Assembly: GCA_045640565.1 (NCBI GenBank) | Contig: JAZUFG010000080.1 | Coordinates: 1-9,717, forward strand | DNA: 9,717 nucleotides | Origin: RGIG3159 sp045640565 | Lineage (GTDB): Bacteria; Bacillota; Clostridia; Oscillospirales; Oscillospiraceae | Direction: 5' to 3' | In this document: positions 1 to 5,999 of the stretch, piece by piece | Position numbering within the stretch: position 1 is the stretch's first letter | Layout: every line of letters starts with the position of its first letter | The notes under the pieces: generated by a model | What the model saw: the letters and a program-made list of their open reading frames with translations, nothing else | Database searches by the model: none | What the model was told of the DNA's origin: nothing | Translations under genes and position numbers: made by a program

Positions 1-110
1 TTTTCAGTCTGCTGCCTGACTGCTTTATATTTTGTTTGCAGAGCGCCTTGCGGGACGCTCAGGTTATTACGCCCTTTTTCACCGTCTGCAAATTCCACAT
101 CTTTTCTCAC
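1..110 (-). CDS. Partial outward-reading ORF in the left repeat (N-terminal 36 codons, GTG start)
   Basis: Read on the reverse strand from 110, a GTG codon opens a frame that stays open to the window edge. It begins (M/V)RKDVEFADGEKGRNN and continues with a basic, glutamine-rich stretch (residues 21-36, including LQTKYKAVRQQ). The right-hand repeat encodes the same peptide from an ATG. An in-frame TAA lies 18 bases upstream in both copies, so this is the first possible start. No clear Shine-Dalgarno sequence precedes it. I do not recognise the family. The start lies about 30 bases inside the inner edge of the repeat, which resembles a transposase gene near an IS end. That is inference, and only the N-terminus is visible. 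Confidence 0.4.
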   Translation of the reverse strand, partial: MRKDVEFADGEKGRNNLSVPQGALQTKYKAVRQQTE

Positions 111-141
111 TTTTGGGATTGACTTTTAATAGTTAGTCTTT
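1..141. repeat. Left copy of a 141-bp terminal inverted repeat
   Basis: The reverse complement of 9577-9717 matches this stretch base for base except at position 110 (c here; the partner 9608 is a, read as t). Similarity stops at 142. The repeat contains nested inverted repeats: an 8-bp arm pair at 35-42 and 85-92 (TTTGCAGA / TCTGCAAA), a GAGCG/CGCTC pair at 41-45 and 56-60, and CAGTC/GACTG at 5-9 and 18-22. It also contains the start of an outward-reading ORF. The likeliest reading is the edge of a multicopy element, for example an insertion sequence, at which the contig ends. An invertible segment or an assembly-graph effect is also possible. Confidence 0.93.
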
Positions 142-269
142 TATTTACTCTCAAGTTATGGAAGCTCGCGGCGCTTGCCGCGAGAATAAACCGCCGGGCG
201 GCTTATTCAGCAGATACTATTATAGGAATTCCGGGGAAAATATCAACCCCAAGTCCGGCACAAATAATC
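142..269. other. Gene-free stretch with two adjacent hairpins
   Basis: No gene is supported here. Positions 165-184 form a perfect 8-bp stem with a 4-base loop (CTCGCGGC / GCCGCGAG). Immediately after, 184-208 can form a second hairpin (GAATAA...TTATTC outer arms, CCGC/GCGG inner arms, one mismatch, 3-base loop). Neither is followed by a T-run on either strand, so neither is a standard intrinsic terminator. They could be remnants of a terminator or operator for a gene lost from the left side. The function is unknown. Confidence 0.5.
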
Positions 270-298
270 TTGATTTTTCTTGCGTTTTGGACTATGAT
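270..298 (+). promoter_or_regulatory. Predicted sigma-A promoter of the VanW gene
   Basis: A -35 box TTGATT (270-275) and a -10 box TATGAT (293-298) are separated by exactly 17 bases. They match the consensus at 4 of 6 and 5 of 6 positions. Transcription would start near 305, giving a leader of about 60 bases. The leader has a small CCCC-TGC-GGGG hairpin (341-351) ending five bases before the GAGGTG ribosome binding site (356-361). It may modulate initiation, but this is not demonstrated. Confidence 0.6.
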
Positions 299-365
299 AT
301 AGGGTAATATGGGTAGGTTTCCCCTATTGTTGAATATCTGCCCCTGCGGGGGTATGAGGTGAAAT

Positions 366-2228
366 ATGGAAGAAGAAAGAAAGCATCCGGACGAAATCGA
401 TGAGATTTTGAAGGATATGGAAAATACTCTGAAGGCCTCTCAAACGGAAGAGGAGCCGGAGGAAAAGACGGAAGAGGAAAGCACAGAGAAGGGACGCGCC
501 CCAAAGAACGGAAAGTTTACTTGGCTGATCGTTGCTGTTTCGGTGGCTGCTTTTCTTTTGCTGTTGGTTTTGATTGCCCTGATTCCCGGCGTTCGCTACG
601 GTCTGGCGAACCGGGCAGCAGCCAAAGAAAACTATTCCTTTGCCCAAACCCTCTATGCAGGCACTATCAACTATAAAGACAGTGCCGAGAAATATGTGGA
701 AATTGACCGTATTCTGCAGGATCGGGATTCTGAGAACTCCCGGCAGAAGGGCCTTGCTTATCTGGAAAAGGAAGATTGGGAAAAGGCGGAAAAGGCCTTC
801 CTGGAGGCCGGGGGCTATGAAAACTGCGCTGTGCTGGCAGCATTTGCAAAAGCAAAGCAGGAACCCGTTTCCATAACTCTGTATAAAGAGAACGAAGCAG
901 ACAGAGTCCTTTCTCTGGAGCCGGAGCTTTTGCAGCTGAGCTATGACGCCGAAAAGGATGTCCTGTCCTTTAACGAGGAGTCCGTGAAAAGCTGGCTGGA
1001 AGAGCAGGCCAAGGAGATCAACAGGGATAAGGTGGATTCTTCCTGGACGCAGGAAGAGGAGGACAGCATTAAGATCACTGTGGGAACAGATGGCATTTCC
1101 CTGGATACCAAGCTGGTAATCAGAAAAATTGCGGAAGCTGTCCAAAAAGGCGAGCTGAACGAAATCACTGCCGGATATAATGTCAGCCCCGCCAAGAAGA
1201 TTTCCCTGGCAGCTATCGTTAAGGAGGTCTGCACAGAGCCTGTCAATGCGGAATATGACCCCGAAACCCATACGGCGAAGGAAGGTCATAACGGGTATTC
1301 CCTGGATGAAAAGGCAGCCGAGGCAGTCCTTGCAAAAGCCAAGCCCGGAGAAAGCGTCACGATTCCCCTGACGGTCATTGAGCCGGTCTATGATAAAGAT
1401 TCTTTGGACGGTATTTATTTCTCCTCTGTTATCGGGGAGTATACGACAAAGGATCTGGGGAACAGCAACCGCGCCACCAATATCAGATTGGCGGCCCAGG
1501 CAGTAAATGGCGTGTATTTGAATCCGGGGGAAGTCTTCTCCTTCAATGATGTGGTGGGCGAGCGGACCACGGCAAAGGGCTATAAACCCGCAGGCGCCTA
1601 TTCCGGCGGCAAGAGCGTTCAGGAAGTCGGCGGCGGTATCTGTCAGGTTTCCAGCACCATTTATAACGCAGCCCTTCTGGCCAATCTGGCTATCGTCCAG
1701 AGGAGCGAGCACTGCTATCCCTCTGCCTATTGTCCTTTGGGCATGGATGCTACGGTTAGTTGGGGCGGTCCTCATTTCCGCTTCCGCAACAGCTCCGAAT
1801 ACCCGATCAAGATCGAAGCAGAGGTCGTGGGCGACAGCATCACCGTGCGGCTGATCGGCACGGACGACGGAGTCCATGTGGAAATGACCTATGAAGTCCT
1901 TTCCGTGAATGAGTATGAAACCAAAACCACCACGGACCCGGAGGAGGTCAACGAGATCGGCCATACGGGTTATAGCGTGGTTACCCACCGTCATGTTTAC
2001 GATGATGCCACAGGCAAGGAAATTTCCTGTAATGTGGAGGCCTACAGCACCTATTCCCGTCAGGATATCGTGAAGCTGGAGGAAAAGCCCGAGGATCCGG
2101 AAGATCCCGAGGAACCCGATCCGCAGGAAACCCCCACCGAGCCCGGGGAAATTAATCCCAATCCCAATTTTGATATTCCTGAGCCGGAAGATCCGGAGGA
2201 CGAGAATATCCCGATGGCGGTAGGCTAA
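366..2228 (+). CDS. Membrane-anchored VanW-domain protein with TPR-like and YoaR-type regions
   Basis: A 620-residue cell-envelope protein, probably type II. Residues 1-50 are a charged cytoplasmic tail, 51-75 one membrane helix, and the rest should lie outside the membrane. Residues about 87-165 are helical and TPR-like (for example YLEKEDWEKAEKAFLEAGGY). Residues about 170-345 resemble the YoaR-type putative peptidoglycan-binding module. Residues about 350-490 are the VanW domain, with the family's GEVFSFNDVVGERT and VGGGICQVSSTIYNAAL segments. Residues 500-570 look G5-like, and 571-620 form a Pro/Glu/Asp-rich tail without a sorting motif. VanW proteins often occur in Gram-positive envelopes, and some in vancomycin-resistance clusters, but the biochemical role is unknown; nothing here suggests a resistance operon. 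The ATG at 366 follows GAGGTG at a 4-base spacing. The gene is monocistronic between its own promoter and terminator. Confidence 0.9.
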   Translation: MEEERKHPDEIDEILKDMENTLKASQTEEEPEEKTEEESTEKGRAPKNGKFTWLIVAVSVAAFLLLLVLIALIPGVRYGLANRAAAKENYSFAQTLYAGTINYKDSAEKYVEIDRILQDRDSENSRQKGLAYLEKEDWEKAEKAFLEAGGYENCAVLAAFAKAKQEPVSITLYKENEADRVLSLEPELLQLSYDAEKDVLSFNEESVKSWLEEQAKEINRDKVDSSWTQEEEDSIKITVGTDGISLDTKLVIRKIAEAVQKGELNEITAGYNVSPAKKISLAAIVKEVCTEPVNAEYDPETHTAKEGHNGYSLDEKAAEAVLAKAKPGESVTIPLTVIEPVYDKDSLDGIYFSSVIGEYTTKDLGNSNRATNIRLAAQAVNGVYLNPGEVFSFNDVVGERTTAKGYKPAGAYSGGKSVQEVGGGICQVSSTIYNAALLANLAIVQRSEHCYPSAYCPLGMDATVSWGGPHFRFRNSSEYPIKIEAEVVGDSITVRLIGTDDGVHVEMTYEVLSVNEYETKTTTDPEEVNEIGHTGYSVVTHRHVYDDATGKEISCNVEAYSTYSRQDIVKLEEKPEDPEDPEEPDPQETPTEPGEINPNPNFDIPEPEDPEDENIPMAVG

Positions 2229-2241
2229 AAGACGATAGTAA

Positions 2242-2273
2242 GAGCTCCCTGCAAATTCAAATGCAGGGAGCTC
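2242..2273. terminator. Bidirectional intrinsic terminator between the VanW gene and dxs
   Basis: A perfect 12-bp stem (GAGCTCCCTGCA with TGCAGGGAGCTC) encloses an 8-base loop at 2254-2261. It lies 13 bases after the VanW stop and 32 bases after the dxs stop on the other strand. The forward side is followed by ATTTTC, and the reverse side by a T-containing tail ending in TCTTTT. The T-runs are short but the stem is strong. The convergent genes probably share it. Confidence 0.8.
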
Positions 2274-2305
2274 ATTTTCATGCAATAAGCACCGGCCGGG
2301 CTTTG

Positions 2306-4105
2306 CTATATCTCTGTTGCCTGCAGGATACTTTCTGCGCCGATTCCGCAGGAGGAATAGTAATCCCGATCCTTCTCCCCCAATCCGTGGGAACTGATCG
2401 CCAGAATGTCATAACGGAAATCTTTGAAATAGGCCTGGAAGGCTTCCCCGGCGCCTCCGTGGAGAGCGCCCTCTTCGGCAAAGAGGATTTGTTCTATGTA
2501 GGAAGGCAGGATGGCCCGAATATTTGCGGCTGTTTCTCCGTAGGGAGAGAGCTTTTCCAGAATGACGACGCCCAGGGCTTTTTGCTCCCGGGCTTTCAGG
2601 ACTTCCTTTGCCTCTTTTCCGTAGGTGACAACGGCGCTTTTGCAGCCCTCGGGGAAATCGTAATAGAGGTTTTTTCCGCGGGTTAAGCCGGAAATCGGCA
2701 GTTCCCCGCCGTTTGGATAGCGAATGATTTTCAAACCGGGGGAATAGATGGCCTCTCGAAGAATAGAACGGAGGCTTTCAAAGGTGGCAGGTGTGTAGAT
2801 GACGGAATTCGGAACGGTGTTCATGAGGGAGACATCATAGATTCCGTGGTGTGTGGCTCCGTCAGAGCAGGCGAGGGATGCCCGGTCCACACAGACCGTG
2901 AGAGGCAGCCCCTGCAGGCTCAGGTCATGCAGAATGTTGTCGTAAGCCCGCTGCAGGAAGGTGGAATAAACGGCAAATACCGGCAGCAGCTTCTGCGCTG
3001 CCAACCCGGCTGAGAAGGTAACGGCGTGCTCCTCTGCAATGCCCACATCAAAGAATCGCCGGGGGAATTGCTCCTTGAAGGGGATCAGACCGGTTCCATC
3101 CGCCATGGCGGCGGTAACGGCGCAGATTTTCGGGTCTTCCCGAGCCAGATCGCAGAGCACCAGGCCCATCTCCGTGGAAAAGTTGGCAGAGGGGGAGCAG
3201 CCTGCGGCAGGAATTCCGTGATAACGGGAAGGATTGTCCTCGGCGGGAGCAAAGCCCTTTCCTTTTTTCGTTTTCACATGGATAATGGCCGGCTTTCCGA
3301 AAAGCTTGGCTTCTTCCAGCAACCGTTCCACCCTTTCTTCGTCATTGCCGTCCACCGGGCCCAGGTATCGGAGGCCCAGTTCTTCAAAATAGTTAGCCCC
3401 GTAAACGGCCCGCTTGAAGATCGATTTCAGGCGGGAACTTCCTTTATAGAGGCATTTTCCGATAAAAGGGATCCCCGTGAGGAAGCTGGAAAAGCGCCTC
3501 TTTGCGGGATAATAGTTTTTGGAGGAACGCAGCTTTGTCATCAAAGAGGCAAAAGCACCTGAGGTATGGGAGATGGACATTTCGTTCTCATTCAGGATCA
3601 AAATGAGACGGCAGTTTTCCCGAATGTTGTTCAGTCCTTCATGGATCAGGCCACCCGTGTAGGCGCCGTCTCCCAGGACAACAACGGTATAGGCGTCGCT
3701 GCCCAGCAGCCTGTCCGCTTCCGCAAAGCCCAGCCCCGCAGAAAGAGAGGTGGAGGAATGGCCTGCGCCGAAGGGATCATGCTCGCTTTCCGAGCGTTTG
3801 GTAAAACCGGAGAGATAGCCCGGCTCCCGCAAATGGTCAAATGCGTCTTTTCTCCCTGTCAGGATTTTATGGACATAGCTTTGGTGGCCCACATCAAAAA
3901 GGATATGGTCCTTCGGAGAATCAAAAACCCGATGAATGGCAATGGTGACCTCAACAATTCCCAGGTTGGAGGCCAGATGCCCGCCGCTTTTCAGGACCTT
4001 TTCGCACAAAAAAGCCCGAATTTCTTCGGCTAAACCCAAAGTTTCTTCATGGGAAAGCGCTTTCAAATCCTCGGGAGAGTTTACCCGGGAAAGAATATCT
4101 TCCAT
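2306..4105 (-). CDS. dxs: 1-deoxy-D-xylulose-5-phosphate synthase
   Basis: This thiamine-diphosphate and magnesium-dependent cytosolic enzyme joins pyruvate and glyceraldehyde 3-phosphate into 1-deoxy-D-xylulose 5-phosphate. It is the first step of the MEP isoprenoid pathway and a source for thiamine and often pyridoxal. The 599 residues are near the usual 620. Visible motifs are GGHLASNLG with the active-site His43, DVGHQSYVHKILTGR (71-85), GAGHSSTSLSAGLG (113-126), the ThDP/Mg motif GDGAYTGG (145-152) with LNENEMSIS (171-179), the catalytic glutamate at about 358 in DVGIAEEHAV, DRASLACSDGATHHG (407-421), and the substrate-phosphate arginine in RYP (462-464). LNENEM and SLACSDG differ a little from the commoner LNDNEM and GxxGxDG. 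The ATG at 4105 follows rsmE by 17 bases. Its AAAAGGA site overlaps the rsmE stop codon, so the two genes are cotranscribed. Confidence 0.97.
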   Translation of the reverse strand: MEDILSRVNSPEDLKALSHEETLGLAEEIRAFLCEKVLKSGGHLASNLGIVEVTIAIHRVFDSPKDHILFDVGHQSYVHKILTGRKDAFDHLREPGYLSGFTKRSESEHDPFGAGHSSTSLSAGLGFAEADRLLGSDAYTVVVLGDGAYTGGLIHEGLNNIRENCRLILILNENEMSISHTSGAFASLMTKLRSSKNYYPAKRRFSSFLTGIPFIGKCLYKGSSRLKSIFKRAVYGANYFEELGLRYLGPVDGNDEERVERLLEEAKLFGKPAIIHVKTKKGKGFAPAEDNPSRYHGIPAAGCSPSANFSTEMGLVLCDLAREDPKICAVTAAMADGTGLIPFKEQFPRRFFDVGIAEEHAVTFSAGLAAQKLLPVFAVYSTFLQRAYDNILHDLSLQGLPLTVCVDRASLACSDGATHHGIYDVSLMNTVPNSVIYTPATFESLRSILREAIYSPGLKIIRYPNGGELPISGLTRGKNLYYDFPEGCKSAVVTYGKEAKEVLKAREQKALGVVILEKLSPYGETAANIRAILPSYIEQILFAEEGALHGGAGEAFQAYFKDFRYDILAISSHGLGEKDRDYYSSCGIGAESILQATEI

Positions 4106-4122
4106 AGTGATTACGGTCCTTT

Positions 4123-4854
4123 TCAGAATTCTCCCGCCTGATAAAGCAGGGCAGAAAGGGCACAGAGGGGGGCAGTTTCGCAGCGAAGGATTCGCTTCCC
4201 CAGAGTGCAGATGGAAATCCCCTTTTCGGCAGCGTGCGCCACTTCCTCCGGGGAGAAACCTCCCTCGGGTCCTGTGATCAGGGCGGCACTGTGGAAGGGT
4301 TTGGCCTCCATGGCGGCCCGGAAGGTCAGGGATTCTTCGTTTTCATAGAAAAGTACCTTGAGGTCGCAGGTCCTTGCCTCTTCCAGCATGGCCTCATAGC
4401 CGGGAAGGACCCGCACAAGAGGAATGACGCCCCGACCGCTCTGCTCGGCGGCCGCTTCTGCGATTTTCTGCCAGCGTTCCAGCTTTTTCTGCAGGAGCTT
4501 TTCCTCTAATTTTGCCACGCAGCGGGAGGAGGGGAAGGCAATGATTTCCTGTGCTCCCAGCTCTGTCGCTTTTTGGATCACATGTTCCAGCTTGTCACTC
4601 TTGGCCAAAGCCATATAGACCCGGGCCTCCACGGCGGGCTCTCCTTTGCTGGGTGCCGAAGAAAGCACGGTCAGAGAGATATCGTCCTTTCCTATGCGGG
4701 AAACCTTACAGTAATAGTCCGTTCCCGCCCCATCGCAGAGGGTCACGGACTCCCCCACCCGCAGGCGCAGGACCTGGGCATGATGGAAAGTGTCCCCGAT
4801 TAGGAGGATTTCGCCCTCCCGGGCTTCAGATTTATGGATAAAAAATCTCGGCAT
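4123..4854 (-). CDS. rsmE: 16S rRNA m3U1498 methyltransferase RsmE
   Basis: RsmE is a SPOUT-fold enzyme that uses S-adenosylmethionine to methylate N3 of U1498 in helix 44 of 16S rRNA. The 243-residue protein begins MPRFF, as usual for the family. It has an N-terminal PUA-like domain (about 1-70) and a SPOUT domain with LITGPEGGFSPEEV (192-205) and LGKRILRCETAPL (218-230), which form the cofactor-binding knot. The frame is open further upstream to a TTG at 4872, but the ATG at 4854 is preferred: it has a perfect GGAGG at 4861-4865 six bases upstream, and the typical family N-terminus starts there. It is the first gene of a two-gene operon with dxs. rsmE often lies beside prmA in other Bacillota; here it does not. 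Confidence 0.96.
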   Translation of the reverse strand: MPRFFIHKSEAREGEILLIGDTFHHAQVLRLRVGESVTLCDGAGTDYYCKVSRIGKDDISLTVLSSAPSKGEPAVEARVYMALAKSDKLEHVIQKATELGAQEIIAFPSSRCVAKLEEKLLQKKLERWQKIAEAAAEQSGRGVIPLVRVLPGYEAMLEEARTCDLKVLFYENEESLTFRAAMEAKPFHSAALITGPEGGFSPEEVAHAAEKGISICTLGKRILRCETAPLCALSALLYQAGEF

Positions 4855-4883
4855 TTTCAGCCTCCAACTCAATTTCTTTCCAT

Positions 4884-4912
4884 ATTATATTGGATTTTTC
4901 ATTCTTCGTAAA
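4884..4912 (-). promoter_or_regulatory. Predicted promoter of the rsmE-dxs operon
   Basis: On the reverse strand, TTTACG (4907-4912) lies 17 bases upstream of a perfect TATAAT (4884-4889). The expected start of transcription is near 4877, giving a leader of about 23 bases. That leaves no room for a riboswitch in front of rsmE. Confidence 0.7.
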
Positions 4913-4954
4913 GTGCCAGTTGATTTTTGATACCCTGTTTGCGTCACAATATCC

Positions 4955-4983
4955 TTGTGCCTGGAATCAAACCGTGCTAGTAT
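4955..4983 (+). promoter_or_regulatory. Possible promoter of the exporter operon
   Basis: TTGTGC (4955-4960) and TAGTAT (4978-4983) are 17 bases apart, with an extended -10 TGC at 4975-4977. The match to consensus is modest (3 of 6 and 4 of 6), but the position suits the divergent exporter operon, about 45 bases before its first start codon. The -35 boxes of this promoter and the rsmE promoter are about 43 bases apart. Confidence 0.4.
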
Positions 4984-5028
4984 TATCCTGTTTTCTTTTA
5001 TGTTTATCCTGCTTTTGAGGGCTTTTTT

Positions 5029-5880
5029 ATGGCAAACGAACTTTATCATACACATATATCCACTTCCCACCGCTGGCTTGACCTGGATTTCCGGGAGGTC
5101 TTTCACTATCGGGATCTGATCTGGCTTTTCACCAAGCGCTCCTTCACGGTCTCCTATAAGCAGACCGTTTTGGGTCCTGCCTGGCTTTTCCTCAATCCCC
5201 TCCTTTCCAGCCTGATCTACACCGTCGTTTTTGGCCAGATTGCCGGGCTGAGCACCGACGGTGTCCCCCGGATCCTTTTTTATCTCTGCGGCACGGCCAT
5301 TTGGGGATTCTTTTCTTCTTCCCTGAATTCCAATTCCGGCACCTTCCTCAACAACGCCGGTCTTTTCGGCAAGGTCTATTTCCCCCGTCTGACAGTGCCT
5401 ATCTCCAATATGCTTACGGCGGCGATCCGTTTCGGCATTCAGATGCTTCTGGTCCTGATTTTCCTTCTTTACTTTGTTCTGACCGGTGCGGTGACGCCCC
5501 ATTATTGGGCTTGGCTCCTTATTCCCCTGATCCTCCTTCATCTGGGGCTCCTGGGCATGGGCCTGGGCATGATCATTTCCAGTCTCACCACAAAGTACCG
5601 GGATCTCACGGTTTTGGTGGGCTTCGGCATGACCCTTTGGATGTATGGCACTCCCGTGGTCTATCCCCTTTCTCAGCTTTCCGGCAATCCCCTTTTGGAA
5701 AAGCTTCTCCTCTGGAATCCCGTCACCATGCCCATTGAGCTTTTCCGCTATGCGCTTTTGGGAGTAGGAACCCTCCGGGCGGGCACTTACATTTGGTCCG
5801 TGGCTTTCACCCTCCTTGTGACCTTCCTGGGCCTTTTGATTTTTAAACGCGTTGAGCGCACCTTCATTGATACGGTCTGA
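5029..5880 (+). CDS. ABC-2 type polysaccharide/teichoic acid exporter permease (Wzm/TagG family)
   Basis: The membrane half of an ABC exporter that moves lipid-linked polysaccharide or teichoic acid-like polymer across the cytoplasmic membrane. The 283-residue length fits the family. After an amphipathic N-terminus with the family pattern RDLIWLFTKRSF (29-40) and KQTVLGPAWLFLNPLL (44-59), about six membrane helices are visible near residues 50-70, 81-100, 126-152, 160-184, 193-213 and 254-273. KVYFPRLTVPIS (115-126) and KYRDLTVLVGFGMTLWMYGTPV (about 189-210) are typical of Wzm/TagG/KpsM permeases. The ATG at 5029 has a GAGGG-type site at 5017-5021. It is the first gene of a forward operon, and its ATPase partner starts 119 bases downstream. 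The exported polymer cannot be deduced, since no glycosyltransferases are in view. Confidence 0.93.
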   Translation: MANELYHTHISTSHRWLDLDFREVFHYRDLIWLFTKRSFTVSYKQTVLGPAWLFLNPLLSSLIYTVVFGQIAGLSTDGVPRILFYLCGTAIWGFFSSSLNSNSGTFLNNAGLFGKVYFPRLTVPISNMLTAAIRFGIQMLLVLIFLLYFVLTGAVTPHYWAWLLIPLILLHLGLLGMGLGMIISSLTTKYRDLTVLVGFGMTLWMYGTPVVYPLSQLSGNPLLEKLLLWNPVTMPIELFRYALLGVGTLRAGTYIWSVAFTLLVTFLGLLIFKRVERTFIDTV

Positions 5881-5917
5881 CGCATTCTTCTCACAAGTGC
5901 TCATTCCGCAGCTCGTT

Positions 5918-5977
5918 CGTCTCCTTGCAGCCCGTACCCTCCGTCTCCTTGCAGCCTGCAGCTTGCAGCTTGCAGCT
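5918..5977. repeat. Short tandem repeats between the permease and ATPase genes
   Basis: A 15-base unit, CGTCTCCTTGCAGCC, occurs at 5918-5932 and again at 5942-5956. It is followed directly by three perfect copies of the heptamer TGCAGCT (5957-5963, 5964-5970, 5971-5977). The last seven bases of each long unit, TGCAGCC, are a degenerate heptamer. Such slippage-prone repeats in a 119-base intergenic gap may affect coexpression of permease and ATPase or be a dispersed genomic repeat. No function is evident. Confidence 0.85.
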
Positions 5978-5999
5978 ATTAATAATATGGTGTAAATGT

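Noticed and set aside
324..2285. 653-codon reverse-strand ORF opposite the VanW gene
   Set aside because: The forward frame has recognisable VanW motifs, a promoter and a ribosome site. The reverse product has no recognisable domain and is an antisense shadow of GC-rich codons.
4855..4872. TTG at 4872 as start of rsmE
   Set aside because: ATG 4854 has a perfect GGAGG six bases upstream and gives the usual MPRFF beginning, and the TTG start would place that site inside the coding region.
4855..5028. Riboswitch (for example thiamine pyrophosphate) controlling rsmE-dxs
   Set aside because: The predicted leader is only about 23 bases, too short for an aptamer, and no conserved aptamer core was seen.
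4885..5904. 339-codon reverse-strand ORF opposite the permease gene
   Set aside because: Its product is a low-complexity, charged sequence with no family resemblance, and the forward frame is a clear Wzm/TagG permease.
5925..5999. Upstream ATG at 5925 as start of the ATPase-kinase fusion
   Set aside because: The extra 25 codons are translated tandem repeat and do not resemble the family N-terminus. No good ribosome site precedes 5925, and ATG 6000 fits Wzt-type starts better.
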